Shown piece by piece: positions 26,937-36,303 of a stretch of 64,000 bases of DNA. The notes under the pieces were generated by a model. The model was not told the DNA's origin. It was given only the letters and a program-made list of their open reading frames with translations, and ran no database searches. Both the position numbers and the translations under genes were made by a program. This DNA comes from Aminicenans sp964648465 (GTDB taxonomy: Bacteria > Acidobacteriota > Aminicenantia > Aminicenantales > Aminicenantaceae): assembly GCA_964648465.1 (NCBI GenBank), contig CAZYMU010000004.1, forward strand, positions 1 through 64,000. The letters run 5' to 3'. Position 1 is the stretch's first letter, and every line of letters begins with the position of its first letter.

Positions 26937-27735
26937 AATTAGCTTTCTGTTTATTGGTGATATAATCGGTCGTCCAGGCCGCAAGATCCTAGGGAAGCAC
27001 CTTCTTTCCCTTGATCAAGACTATTCCCCTTCGATCATAATAGCAAATGGCGAAAATGCTGCCGGTGGTCTGGGAATCACACCAAAGGTCGGACAGGAGC
27101 TTTTTACCCAGGTGGATATCTTAACATCAGGTAATCATATCTGGGATAAGAAAGAAGCCATCCCTTATTTAGAGAGAGAGCCGAGATTACTTCGGCCTGC
27201 TAATTATCCCTCCCTAAATCCCGGGAAAGGAACATATGTTTTTGAAGATTCAAGTGGCATAAAAATTGGAATTTTAAATCTTCAGGGTAGAGTATTCATG
27301 GAACCAATAGATTGCCCATTCCAAATTGCTGATAAGGAGATTGAAAAACTGTCTTCTATCACTCCCATTATTGTTGTAGATTTTCATGCCGAGGCAACTT
27401 CAGAGAAGCAAGCAATGGGCTGGTATTTGGACGGCAGGGTATCAGCAGTAATTGGAACTCATACCCATGTTCCTACGGCAGATGAAAGAATACTCCCTCA
27501 CGGGACTGCTTATATTACAGATATTGGCATGGTAGGTGCGTACAACTCTGTTATCGGGATTAGAAAAGACCAGGCCTTGATGAGATTCCTTACTTCTCGG
27601 CCTCAGCATTTTGAACCAAGTAAGGAAGGGGGGATCTTTTCGGCAGCCTTTGTCGAAGTGGATGCCAGGACGGGAAAGGCTCTTACTATTGTGAGAGAAT
27701 TAATCATTAACGAAGAAAATGAGCAGCACAACTAA
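26926..27735 (+). CDS. ymdB: YmdB-type metallophosphoesterase
   Basis: A 269-residue member of the calcineurin-like YmdB family, which acts on cyclic nucleotides (2',3'-cyclic phosphates or cAMP) in studied species. Motifs are FIGDIIGRPGRK at the start, NGENAAGG, TSGNHIWDKKE and GTHTHVPTADERI. All metal-ligand positions look intact. The ATG at 26926 is chosen over a TTG six bases earlier. It overlaps both rny and xseA, so the RNA-decay genes form one unit. Confidence 0.93.
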   Translation: MPDKISFLFIGDIIGRPGRKILGKHLLSLDQDYSPSIIIANGENAAGGLGITPKVGQELFTQVDILTSGNHIWDKKEAIPYLEREPRLLRPANYPSLNPGKGTYVFEDSSGIKIGILNLQGRVFMEPIDCPFQIADKEIEKLSSITPIIVVDFHAEATSEKQAMGWYLDGRVSAVIGTHTHVPTADERILPHGTAYITDIGMVGAYNSVIGIRKDQALMRFLTSRPQHFEPSKEGGIFSAAFVEVDARTGKALTIVRELIINEENEQHN

Positions 27736-29041
27736 ACCGGAAAAAGTCTATTCGGTCCGAGAAATCACACGACTGATAAAACTCCAACTCGAGAACCTTT
27801 TTCCATACCTGTGTGTGGAAGGAGAAATTTCTGACTTTAAACGTGCACATTCAGGTCATATCTATTTTACCCTGAAAGATGAGACTAGCCAGCTGCATGC
27901 GGTCATGTGGAGGGCTACAGCTCAGCAGGTGGCTTTTGAGTTAGAAAATGGACTTCAGGTAATCTGCAGAGGGGCCTTAAAGGTCTATGAAGTCCGGGGG
28001 CAATACCAGCTTATGGTTGAAGCAGTTGAGCCCAAAGGAAAAGGATCTCTTCAACTTGCATTTGAGCAGCTTAAGGAAAAATTAAGAAAAGAAGGCCTTT
28101 TTGACCCTGAAATAAAGAAAAAACTTCCTCTTCTTCCCAAAAAAATAGGAATCGTTACTTCTTCAAAGGGGGCTGCGATCATAGATATAATTCGGACCCT
28201 GGAAAGAAGGTTCGCAAAGCTTAATATTTTAATCTTTCCGGTCAAAGTCCAAGGAGAAGGTGCAGCCGAGGAAATTGTTGAAGGAATTGACTATTTGAGT
28301 CGATTGACAGATATCGATGTTATTATTATCGGAAGAGGCGGAGGATCTATTGAGGACCTGTGGGCATTCAACGAGGAAAAAGTTGCCCGGGCAATATTTC
28401 GAAGTTCCATACCTATCATTTCAGCTGTTGGGCATGAAATTGATTTTACTATAGCGGATTTTGTGGCTGATATAAGGGCTTCTACTCCTTCCGGAGCCGC
28501 AGAAATAGTCATCGATAAAAAGGACTCTTTCGTTGCCCGGATTGAAAGTTTAGAGGATAAAATGAGTCATTATCTCAGATACTCAGTACAAGATCAGAAA
28601 CAAACAGTAATGAACCTGATTCACAACCATGTTTTTCAAAATTTTAAACTCAGAGTTCTTAATCTTTCACAAAGTGTCGATGATTTAGAAACAAGAGTAA
28701 AAAATAGCATTAAGAATATGCAGAAGCAAATGTCAGAAGTGAAATCCAATGCTTTTCTTTTGGAGGAGAAGGCGGTAAATATTATGAGATATATGCTTCA
28801 AAACTTCATGGCTAAATGGGAAAAGCTTTCTATGGAATTACACAACTTGAGCCCTTTGAATATTTTAAAGAAAGGCTATACTCTCTGCTGGAAAAACGGT
28901 AGAAAGCACCTAATCAGGAGAATAGAAGAAATTACTAAGCAGGAAAAGCTGACTGTTTCATTTTACAGGGGTGAGTTTACATGCCTGGTCGAAGGAATCA
29001 ATAAGGATAAACTTATTGAATCACGGATTAAAAAGCAGTAA
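27719..29041 (+). CDS. xseA: Exodeoxyribonuclease VII large subunit
   Basis: Large subunit of the single-strand exonuclease, 440 residues. An N-terminal OB domain (YSVREITRLIKLQLENLFP, EGEISDFKRAHSGHIYFTLKDE) precedes the catalytic region with GRGGGSIEDLWAFNEE and ISAVGHEIDFTIAD. A coiled coil (about 265-385) lies before the C-terminal segment LNILKKGYTLC. The start overlaps ymdB by 17 bases. Complete; paired with xseB 51 bases downstream. Confidence 0.96.
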   Translation: MSSTTKPEKVYSVREITRLIKLQLENLFPYLCVEGEISDFKRAHSGHIYFTLKDETSQLHAVMWRATAQQVAFELENGLQVICRGALKVYEVRGQYQLMVEAVEPKGKGSLQLAFEQLKEKLRKEGLFDPEIKKKLPLLPKKIGIVTSSKGAAIIDIIRTLERRFAKLNILIFPVKVQGEGAAEEIVEGIDYLSRLTDIDVIIIGRGGGSIEDLWAFNEEKVARAIFRSSIPIISAVGHEIDFTIADFVADIRASTPSGAAEIVIDKKDSFVARIESLEDKMSHYLRYSVQDQKQTVMNLIHNHVFQNFKLRVLNLSQSVDDLETRVKNSIKNMQKQMSEVKSNAFLLEEKAVNIMRYMLQNFMAKWEKLSMELHNLSPLNILKKGYTLCWKNGRKHLIRRIEEITKQEKLTVSFYRGEFTCLVEGINKDKLIESRIKKQ

Positions 29042-29092
29042 CTGGCTGCAAGCCGCCTAGGCAAGTGGCCGGTTACCGATTAAGGAGCAAAA

Positions 29093-29374
29093 ATGACAGA
29101 GCTTAGCTTTGAGAAAGCATTGGAAGAGTTAGAAGGAATTGTTAAGAAAATGGAGGAAGGAGGTCTTTCTTTGAATGACTCCTTGACTCTTTTTGAGAAG
29201 GGAGTTAAGTTGTCAAGGTTTTTAAGAGAAGAGCTTGAAAAAACAGAGAAAAAAATAGAGGTTCTCCTTAAGGATGAAAAGGGCAAAGTGAAAGCTGAAC
29301 CCTTTAGGCTTGAAACAACTTCTTCAAAGGAAGGAGAATCGGATTCGGGAGATGACAACAACCCTCCTTTTTAG
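29093..29374 (+). CDS. xseB: Exodeoxyribonuclease VII small subunit
   Basis: A 93-residue small subunit that binds the XseA coiled coil. The core SFEKALEELEGIVKKMEEGGLSLNDSLTLFEKG is diagnostic. The tail after residue 70 is an acidic, Ser-rich extension. In many bacteria ispA follows xseB; here dxs follows directly after 41 bases with no prenyl-synthase gene between. Confidence 0.95.
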   Translation: MTELSFEKALEELEGIVKKMEEGGLSLNDSLTLFEKGVKLSRFLREELEKTEKKIEVLLKDEKGKVKAEPFRLETTSSKEGESDSGDDNNPPF

Positions 29375-29415
29375 AGCAACATGACAATCGAAGAAAAACT
29401 TATTAGGGAAAAAAG

Positions 29416-31302
29416 ATGAGTAAGATACTTGATCAAATTGAAAATCCTAAAGACATAAAAAACCTTTCCATGAATGATTTATCCAAATTAACAAGCGAAA
29501 TCAGGGCTTTGATTATTGAGGTCGTTTCAAAAAACGGCGGCCACCTCTCTCCAAATTTAGGCGTTGTTGAAATGACTCTTGCACTGCATTATGTTTTTGA
29601 TGCACTCAAGGATAGAATAATATGGGATGTAGGCCATCAGTGTTATACACATAAAATTATTACAGGGAGAAAGGACAAATTTTCAAGTCTTCGCCAGTAT
29701 AATGGCCTGTGTGGATTTCCTTGCCGTGAGGAAAGTGAGTATGATGTTTACAATACAGGGCATGCTTCTACCGCACTCTCTGCAGCTCTAGGAATGGCGG
29801 TTGCCCGCAACAGAAAGAAGGAAAATTATCAAGTAATAGCTGTAGTAGGTGATGGAGGTTTGACAGGAGGAGTAGCCTGGGAAGCCTTGAATCAAATCGG
29901 TCATCTCAGAGAAAAACTGATTATCGTTCTCAACTACAATGAAATGTCAATTTCCCCAAATGTTGGAGCAATGTCCAAGTATCTCTCCTATCTTGTTTCA
30001 GGGCAGCATTACATAAAGATTAAAGACCAGGCAAAGACTCTTCTTAAAGTTATTCCGGCTTTGGGTCAGCCAATGATTAAAATTGGCCGGGCTTTGGAAG
30101 AGGTCGTGAAGAAAACTTTTTTCCCTGGCCTGCTTTTTGAAGAGCTGGGCATACGCTATATTGGACCAGTTCAGGGGCACAGCTTAAAATCCCTGATCGA
30201 AGTTTTTGAAGATGCCAAAGCCTCTGACAGACCTGTTCTCATACTCTGTGTGACTAAAAAAGGGAAAGGCTATTCTCCCGCTCAAAACAATCCTTCTTTG
30301 TACCACAGTGCTTCTCCCTTTGATATTAAGACAGGGAGACCGCACAGCAAAGATAAAAAATTGACTTATTCATCGGTTTTTGGACAGACTCTCCTTAATA
30401 TTGCCGCGAAAGATAGTAAAGTTGTGGCTATTACTGCGGCTATGCCTGAAGGAACAGGTTTAAAATCCTTCGCCGCCCAATTTCCAAACAGGTTTTTTGA
30501 TGTTGGAATTGCTGAACAGCATGCTGTTGATTTTGCAACAGGATTAGCCCTTAATGGATTTAAACCCTTAGTAGCTATTTATTCTACATTTCTCCAGAGG
30601 GCGTATGACCAGCTCTACCATGATGTTTGTTTAATGGATATTCCCATTGTTTTTGCGCTGGATCGTGCAGGGATAGTTCCCGATGATGGACCTACACATC
30701 AAGGCATCAATGACATAATTTATCTAAGACATTTGCCTAACATGATAGTGATGGCTCCGAAGGATGAGAATGAACTTCAGCACATGGTAAATTCCGCTTT
30801 CTCCTATTCCCATCCCGCTTCAGTGCGCTTTCCCAAGGGCAAGGCATTTGGAGTCCCCATGGACAAAACCTTTAAAAAAATTCCACTTGGGAAAAGCGAA
30901 CTCCTTAAAGAAGGGAAGGACCTACTGCTTGCATTTGGAAATATGGTATATCCCTCATTGGAAGTGGCAAAAAAGCTTGAACAAGAAGGGATCAGTATGG
31001 CTGTAGTAAATGCCAGGTTTGCAAAGCCTCTAGACGAAGAGATGATTCTCCATTTTGTCCGTCCTGGAGGGGTTATTGTCACAGTAGAAGAAGGAGTAAT
31101 AGCTGGGGGATTTGGGAGTGCGGTAAGGGAGTTTTTGGATAGAAATGGGAAATTTGATATAAAATACAAAAATATCGGAATTCCTCTGGAAATATATCCA
31201 GTTGGCAAAGTTGATCGGATAAAAAAGATGCTTGAGTTGGACGAAGACGGCCTTGTCAGACAAATAAGAGAATTTTACAGGTCCTTTGACTCAAAAATTT
31301 AA
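29416..31302 (+). CDS. dxs: 1-deoxy-D-xylulose-5-phosphate synthase
   Basis: First enzyme of the non-mevalonate isoprenoid pathway, joining pyruvate and glyceraldehyde 3-phosphate with thiamine diphosphate. It is 628 residues, normal length. The thiamine-diphosphate motif GDGGLTGG lies near 147-154, followed by NYNEMSISPNVG. The transketolase pyrimidine region has DVGIAEQHAVDFA and DRAGIVPDDGPTHQG. Coupling with xseB and tlyA downstream is common in Gram-negatives. Confidence 0.97.
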   Translation: MSKILDQIENPKDIKNLSMNDLSKLTSEIRALIIEVVSKNGGHLSPNLGVVEMTLALHYVFDALKDRIIWDVGHQCYTHKIITGRKDKFSSLRQYNGLCGFPCREESEYDVYNTGHASTALSAALGMAVARNRKKENYQVIAVVGDGGLTGGVAWEALNQIGHLREKLIIVLNYNEMSISPNVGAMSKYLSYLVSGQHYIKIKDQAKTLLKVIPALGQPMIKIGRALEEVVKKTFFPGLLFEELGIRYIGPVQGHSLKSLIEVFEDAKASDRPVLILCVTKKGKGYSPAQNNPSLYHSASPFDIKTGRPHSKDKKLTYSSVFGQTLLNIAAKDSKVVAITAAMPEGTGLKSFAAQFPNRFFDVGIAEQHAVDFATGLALNGFKPLVAIYSTFLQRAYDQLYHDVCLMDIPIVFALDRAGIVPDDGPTHQGINDIIYLRHLPNMIVMAPKDENELQHMVNSAFSYSHPASVRFPKGKAFGVPMDKTFKKIPLGKSELLKEGKDLLLAFGNMVYPSLEVAKKLEQEGISMAVVNARFAKPLDEEMILHFVRPGGVIVTVEEGVIAGGFGSAVREFLDRNGKFDIKYKNIGIPLEIYPVGKVDRIKKMLELDEDGLVRQIREFYRSFDSKI

Positions 31303-31314
31303 TTATTCAGTCTG

Positions 31315-32103
31315 ATGAAAGAAAGAGCGGACATAACGGTTGTCAAGAATGGGCTGGCTGAGAGCCGCCAGAAAGCCCAGGCTTTCATCATGGCAGGCTT
31401 AGTTTTTTCTGAAGACCGGAGAATTGAGAAGCCAGGTCAGATGCTAGACCCAGGTCAAGAAATATATTTAAAAGAAAAACTTCCCTATGTGGGCCGTGGG
31501 GGATTAAAACTGGCAGAAGCTTTGGAGAAAATGGATATTAACGTAATGGGAAAAACAGCCGCTGATTTGGGATCTTCTACCGGAGGTTTTACGGACTGCC
31601 TTCTCCAGAAAGGAGCAAATAGAGTATATGCTGTGGATGTTGATACAAGACAAATCGACTATCGGCTGAGAAGAGATTCTAGGGTCATCCTCATAGAAAA
31701 AAATGCTCGCTATTTGGAAAAACGAGATTTTTCAGATAACCTGGATATTGTCACGACAGATTTGTCCTTTATTTCTGTACTTAAGGTTTTACCAGCTGTT
31801 AAAGGGTTTCTTGGAGATGGAGAACTTATTTCTCTCATTAAGCCTCAATTTGAGGTTGGAAAGAATCAGGTTGGAAAGAAGGGTATCGTGAGGAATCCAG
31901 CTTTGCATGAGGAGGTTTTAAACAGGATCATAATCACGGCAGTGAAGATAGGTTTTAATATGAAAAAGCTTATCAAAACGTCCATTCGAGGACAAAAAGG
32001 AAATCAGGAGTTTTTCATTCTCTGGTCTTTGAAAGAAAAGCCCTTGAGTCCGGCCCGCGTGTCAGAAGCAATAAAGGAGACAGTCTGGAATGAAAAGAAT
32101 TGA
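31315..32103 (+). CDS. tlyA: TlyA-family rRNA methyltransferase (S4-FtsJ)
   Basis: 262 residues: an N-terminal S4 RNA-binding domain (about 3-62, ending YVGRGGLKL) and an FtsJ/RrmJ-type methyltransferase with the SAM motif ADLGSSTGGFTDCLLQ. TlyA 2'-O-methylates 16S and 23S rRNA; homologues were once labelled haemolysins. The KPQFEVGK motif is intact. The start lies 12 bases after dxs, and the end overlaps nadK by 14 bases. Confidence 0.92.
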   Translation: MKERADITVVKNGLAESRQKAQAFIMAGLVFSEDRRIEKPGQMLDPGQEIYLKEKLPYVGRGGLKLAEALEKMDINVMGKTAADLGSSTGGFTDCLLQKGANRVYAVDVDTRQIDYRLRRDSRVILIEKNARYLEKRDFSDNLDIVTTDLSFISVLKVLPAVKGFLGDGELISLIKPQFEVGKNQVGKKGIVRNPALHEEVLNRIIITAVKIGFNMKKLIKTSIRGQKGNQEFFILWSLKEKPLSPARVSEAIKETVWNEKN

Positions 32104-32935
32104 ATATGTCGGGATTATAATAAAGCCTCATGCTCCCAGTATTGATAGAATTTTGGAAGAACTCATTTTCTATTTTGAGAAAAAAGGGATTGAATGTATC
32201 TGTGAGGAAGAGGCAGCAAAGAAACTCACCAGAGCTGGAGGAGTGGCGAGGCAAGATATCCCTTCCAAAGTCGATCTTGTAGTCGTTCTCGGTGGAGACG
32301 GGACCCTGCTCAGTATTGCACACCTTGCAGCTCAAAAGAATGTGCCTGTTTTAGGGGTAAATTTAGGCAAACTTGGTTTTCTGACCGAAGTACCTATTGA
32401 TGAAATATATCTGACTCTTGATTCTTTTCTGGCAGGCAATGATAAGATTATTAGCCCCAGGAGAATGCTTAAAGTTGAGGCTAAAGGAAAGACGCATTAC
32501 TGCCTGAACGATGCTGTTATAAACAAGGGAGCTTTGGCCCGTATGATTCAGTTTGCTGTCCGGATAGACAATAAAGAAATCGTCACATCCAGGGCAGACG
32601 GCCTGATCATTTCTACGCCCACAGGTTCAACTGCTTACTCCCTTTCTGCAGGTGGCCCTGTCGTTCAACCGTATATTCCGGCTATTATCATTACTCCTAT
32701 CTGTCCTCATACACTTTCATTCAGACCAATGGTCGTTTCTTCAAAATCTAAAATAAATGTTCAGCTCATTACTGCAGGGGAGGAAGTATCCCTTACACTT
32801 GATGGGCAGCGCGGAGGTTTGATGGAAAGAAATGATGTTGTCAATATCAAAATAAGTGATCTCGAATTGAAATTAGTCTCCTCTCCCAAACGTAACTATT
32901 TTGACCTTTTGAAAGAAAAACTGGGTTGGGGATGA
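32090..32935 (+). CDS. nadK: NAD kinase
   Basis: Phosphorylates NAD to NADP, 281 residues. The GGDGTLL motif is at 68-74, with NLGKLGFLTEVP and TPTGSTAYSLSAGGPVV following. The usual LNE motif reads LND (in YCLNDAVIN), a conservative change. Translationally coupled to tlyA. Complete. Confidence 0.95.
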   Translation: MKRIEYVGIIIKPHAPSIDRILEELIFYFEKKGIECICEEEAAKKLTRAGGVARQDIPSKVDLVVVLGGDGTLLSIAHLAAQKNVPVLGVNLGKLGFLTEVPIDEIYLTLDSFLAGNDKIISPRRMLKVEAKGKTHYCLNDAVINKGALARMIQFAVRIDNKEIVTSRADGLIISTPTGSTAYSLSAGGPVVQPYIPAIIITPICPHTLSFRPMVVSSKSKINVQLITAGEEVSLTLDGQRGGLMERNDVVNIKISDLELKLVSSPKRNYFDLLKEKLGWG

Positions 32936-32950
32936 GAAAAAATAAAAGGA

Positions 32951-33253
32951 GTGGCTTCTTTCCAGATGATGGAAAGCTTTAAAGAACAGGCTGAGCGATT
33001 TGGTGCTAATATTGAAACCGATGAGGCCATAGAGATTCGCAAAGGAAGCGATTATTGGCATATTTTTAGCAGCAAAAATGAATATATTGCGCGGGCCGTA
33101 ATAATTGCTACAGGTTCAGCTTTTAGCAAGTTGGGAGTTAATGGTGAAACAGAATTAACAGGAAGAGGTGTTTCCTATTGTGCCGTATGTGACGGAGCTT
33201 TTTTTAAAGATAAGAAAGCAGCAGCACTATCTGTTGATAATTATCTGGGCTGA
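32951..33253 (+). pseudogene. Thioredoxin reductase remnant
   Basis: 100 codons match the middle of thioredoxin reductase: MMESFKEQAERFGANI, AVIIATGSAF, the GRGVSYCAVCDGAFFK redox-Cys block. The N-terminal FAD-binding GxGxxG segment and the whole NADPH domain after KDKKAAAL are absent, and the frame closes on unrelated codons. A GTG with a GGAG nearby could start translation, but the product could not bind FAD or NADPH normally. It sits at the convergence of two long transcription units and is best read as a decayed gene. Confidence 0.85.
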
Positions 33254-33261
33254 TGACATAA

Positions 33262-34332
33262 TCATTTATTCGTTCTTTCCAATTCCTCTATTCTTTTTTT
33301 AAGTTTTCTCACTTCCCTCAATAGCTCGTAAAGATGAGGCATAGACGCCCAAGCTTTTCGCCAGTCATTGATATTCATATGAGGAATGCCTGCCACAATA
33401 GAATCCCTAGGGACACTCTTTGTAATGCCTGTTTTAGCTGCAATAATGACATCATCTCCAATTGTCACATGGTCTGTAATCCCGACCTGTCCGGCCATAA
33501 CGACATTTTTCCCTACTTTAGTACTGCCCCCAATTCCTGTTTGTCCAGCCAGGATGCAGTTTGGACCGATTTCAATATTGTGAGCAATTTGCACGAGATT
33601 ATCAATTTTTGTCCCTTTTTTAATGACAGTTTCTCCAAGGGCAGCACGATCTATGGCACTGTTTGCTCCCAATTCAACATCGTCCTCGATGATAACAATA
33701 CCCTTCTGAGGTATTTTTATGTGGGAACCGTCCTTTTCCTGGATATAGCCGAAACCGTCAGATCCTATGACAGCACTGTTATGTACGATCACACGGTCTC
33801 CTATATTACACTCTTCTCTAACAGAAACATGAGAATGAATAACTGTTTTTTTGCCAATTTTTACACCAGGATAGATAGATACGAGGGGAAAAATAGTGGT
33901 TCCTTCGCCTATTTCTACATCATCTCCGATTACAGTAAATGCACCGATAGAAACATCTTTCCCGATTTTGGCGGACTTTGACACAAATGCTTGCGGATGT
34001 ATTCCCGGATCCAAGCGAAAAGCTTTATAAAATAAGTCTATGGCTTTTACAAAGGAAAGATGCGAATTTTTAGATTTAATAACTGGGATTCTATCAAATT
34101 TTTCCCCAGTTGGAATAATGGCAGCCGAAGCTCTGGTATTCTCCAAGAGACTGCGGTATTTCCGATCTGCGAGAAACACAAGGTCTCCCTCTCTTGCTTT
34201 CTCAAGGCTCGAAACAGAATAAAGGACAGTATCCCCTTTCCCCTCGAATGGACAATTTAAAATACTGGCCAGCTCTGCTACAGATAAACCTGTAAAAGGC
34301 TTTTCAGGCTGTTTTTTCATAGAATTTTTCAT
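33262..34332 (-). CDS. lpxD: UDP-3-O-acylglucosamine N-acyltransferase
   Basis: Adds the second acyl chain in lipid A synthesis, 356 residues. It has an N-terminal uridine-binding domain (about 15-100), a left-handed beta helix of hexapeptide repeats (about 105-300; for example IGKDVSIGAFTVIG) and a C-terminal helix (KLKKRIEELERTNK). The catalytic His lies in the IAHNIEIG stretch. Starts at 34332 or 34320 are both possible, and neither has a clear ribosome site. It overlaps the end of the YihY gene. Other lipid A genes are outside the window. Confidence 0.95.
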   Translation of the reverse strand: MKNSMKKQPEKPFTGLSVAELASILNCPFEGKGDTVLYSVSSLEKAREGDLVFLADRKYRSLLENTRASAAIIPTGEKFDRIPVIKSKNSHLSFVKAIDLFYKAFRLDPGIHPQAFVSKSAKIGKDVSIGAFTVIGDDVEIGEGTTIFPLVSIYPGVKIGKKTVIHSHVSVREECNIGDRVIVHNSAVIGSDGFGYIQEKDGSHIKIPQKGIVIIEDDVELGANSAIDRAALGETVIKKGTKIDNLVQIAHNIEIGPNCILAGQTGIGGSTKVGKNVVMAGQVGITDHVTIGDDVIIAAKTGITKSVPRDSIVAGIPHMNINDWRKAWASMPHLYELLREVRKLKKRIEELERTNK

Positions 34333-35173
34333 TTAAAACAGCAGCCAACTCGGCCCCCCAGAAGAGTATCATAAGAGAGAAAGATATCCATAGTAGAAAG
34401 AATATAATTGAAGTTAGAGTTCCCTGGAGTAGTTTGGAAAGGACGATTCCAATGGCTGAAAAATTTGCTACATAAAATGCAAAAAGTCTTTTAAAAATTT
34501 CCCAGAGTATAGCGCTTATTAAAGCCGATATTGCTGCTGCTTTTGAATAGACCCTAATCTCTGGGATAAACTTATATAGGATAAAGAGAACCAGAAATGT
34601 CAGTGTAAAGGGAATAAGGTATTGGACGAAAAAATTATTTGTTAAAGAAACTATCTTAGGATTGATATATTTGGCAACCAATGAACTTTCCTGGATGGTG
34701 CGCTGAAGGGCAGTCCATATGGCAGTTATAGATAAGGAAATCAGCATGAGGATTCCAATAACGAACATGATTAGATACTCCATCAGGCGGTTATAAAAAA
34801 AGGATTTTTGGTAAGTTGACTTGAAAATAAAATTTATAGAATATATCAGGTTTGAGAATAGAAAACTTGCTGCTATAAGAGAACCAACAATTCCAAACAA
34901 CCCCAAATTTGTGATGTTCTTTGAAAGAAACTGCAGTTTTGTAAAAAAAGAAGGATCAAGCTGGGCAAAGAATTCATCTGAAAAAAGATTTAGGCTACGG
35001 AATGCGATTTCAGAATTTCCCAGTACTTTTGTGGAAACGAAAGCAAATAAAGCGACTAAAGGAACGGAACAGAGCAGAGCAAAGTAGGAAACGGTAATAG
35101 AAAAATTACCACATCTATCTTTATTGAATCTCTTAATAGTCGTTTTAACAATTTCAAAGATAGGGAATTTCAT
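34304..35173 (-). CDS. YihY/virulence factor BrkB family membrane protein
   Basis: An inner-membrane protein of 289 residues with about six hydrophobic helices and the family pattern near the start (FSITVSYFALLCSVPL) and end (WGAELAAVLNEKF). The family was once called RNase BN, an assignment since withdrawn; its function is unsettled. The ATG at 35173 is preferred over a TTG one codon earlier. It lies between atpE and lpxD with tight spacing. Confidence 0.88.
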   Translation of the reverse strand: MKFPIFEIVKTTIKRFNKDRCGNFSITVSYFALLCSVPLVALFAFVSTKVLGNSEIAFRSLNLFSDEFFAQLDPSFFTKLQFLSKNITNLGLFGIVGSLIAASFLFSNLIYSINFIFKSTYQKSFFYNRLMEYLIMFVIGILMLISLSITAIWTALQRTIQESSLVAKYINPKIVSLTNNFFVQYLIPFTLTFLVLFILYKFIPEIRVYSKAAAISALISAILWEIFKRLFAFYVANFSAIGIVLSKLLQGTLTSIIFFLLWISFSLMILFWGAELAAVLNEKFYEKTA

Positions 35174-35194
35174 CAATTCTGTTTAATGCTTAAC

Positions 35195-35539
35195 TTATGC
35201 ATAATTTCCCCATTTAACCATAAGAATAATAATGGTGATAAGGAGTGCATAAATGACCAGCGTTTCTATAAGCACCAGGCCGAAAATCAGGATGAAGCGG
35301 ATAGTTGGGGCTCCTCCTGGATTTCTGGAAATGCCCTCACAGGCACTCGATATGGCCTTGGCCTGGCAAAATGCTCCTATGGCAACAGCAAGTACAATAA
35401 TAGCTGATCCAAGGATAAGGGAAATCCTGTACAGGGATGCTCTGGCTGGATTAAGACCGGGTTGTTGAGCTAAGAGAGGTATGCTCATTAGGATAATAAA
35501 AAAGGCTAGACTACCGAAAAATTTGAGATTCTTTTTCAT
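35195..35539 (-). CDS. atpE: ATP synthase F0 c subunit with sodium-type signature and signal peptide
   Basis: Ring-forming c subunit, 114 residues. An N-terminal segment (1-24, basic then hydrophobic, ending LLAQQ) looks like a cleavable signal peptide and explains the extra length over the usual 70-90. The two membrane helices carry Gln59 (FCQAKA), Glu92-Thr93 (LIETLVIY) and Tyr97, at the positions that bind sodium in Ilyobacter tartaricus (Gln32, Glu65-Ser66, Tyr70). The loop SRNP matches the conserved RQP loop. Coupling to sodium is therefore likely, by family knowledge. The start follows AAAGGAG. Confidence 0.93.
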   Translation of the reverse strand: MKKNLKFFGSLAFFIILMSIPLLAQQPGLNPARASLYRISLILGSAIIVLAVAIGAFCQAKAISSACEGISRNPGGAPTIRFILIFGLVLIETLVIYALLITIIILMVKWGNYA

Positions 35540-35556
35540 TCCTTTCTCCTTTAAAA

Positions 35557-36303
35557 TTAGTGTTCTTCTTCTTGGGCCACAGCTCCTGCTAAATAAACAC
35601 AGGCTAACATAACAAACACAAAAGCTTGAATGATTGCAGTAAAGATGGATATTGCCATAAACGGAAGCGGAAGAAAAAACGGAAGAATAGAAGCTATCAC
35701 CACGATGAGTAATTCTTCAGCAAATATATTGCCGAAGAGACGGACTGAAAGCGAGACGATTCTGGAAAAATGACTGATGAGTTCGATCGGAACCATCAGA
35801 GGAGCTATAGCAGGGATAGGGCCGGCAAACTGTTTGATGTATTTAAACAGGCCTTGAGACTTAATGCCTTGCATATGGTAGTAAACAAAGACAAAAAGAG
35901 CGCAACCTATGGTTGTGTTAATCTTGCTTGTAGGGGACATAAATCCTGGAATAAGGCCCATAATATTACAAGAGAAGATAAAAAGCCCAATAGTGGTGAT
36001 CATGGGCAGGTATTTCTTTCCCTGTTCCCCTACTATATCAACGAGCTGGCTTTCAAAAGCCTGAATTGTGATTTCAAGTAAGTTTTGCATCTTGGAAGGA
36101 ACAGGCTTAAAATTTCGCGAGGCGAGAGCAAAAAAAAGAATTAGAATCAGGACTACGATTAAACACATAACAACATTATCAGGTACAAGGTGTTCTGGAT
36201 TCTTAACTTCAATCCCCACTAAAGCCAGAAGCGAGGACAGAGGCTTACTGAAGATTTTGTTGAAGATTTCAACTAAAAATAAACTGTGTTCTAATTCTTC
36301 CAT
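35557..36303 (-). CDS. atpB: ATP synthase F0 a subunit
   Basis: Stator subunit forming the ion half-channels next to the c ring, 248 residues with five to six membrane helices. The essential Arg is Arg188 in SLSVRLFGNIFAEE. The helix IPAIAPLMVPIELISHFSRI and the closing QAFVFVMLACVYLAG are typical. The start overlaps the AtpI-like gene by 13 bases. The b, delta and F1 genes are not in this window, so the synthase operon is split. Confidence 0.96.
   Translation of the reverse strand: MEELEHSLFLVEIFNKIFSKPLSSLLALVGIEVKNPEHLVPDNVVMCLIVVLILILFFALASRNFKPVPSKMQNLLEITIQAFESQLVDIVGEQGKKYLPMITTIGLFIFSCNIMGLIPGFMSPTSKINTTIGCALFVFVYYHMQGIKSQGLFKYIKQFAGPIPAIAPLMVPIELISHFSRIVSLSVRLFGNIFAEELLIVVIASILPFFLPLPFMAISIFTAIIQAFVFVMLACVYLAGAVAQEEEH

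Noticed and set aside
33334..33981. 215-codon plus-strand frame inside lpxD
   Set aside because: It is antisense to the hexapeptide-repeat region; the periodic codons of lpxD create the open frame.
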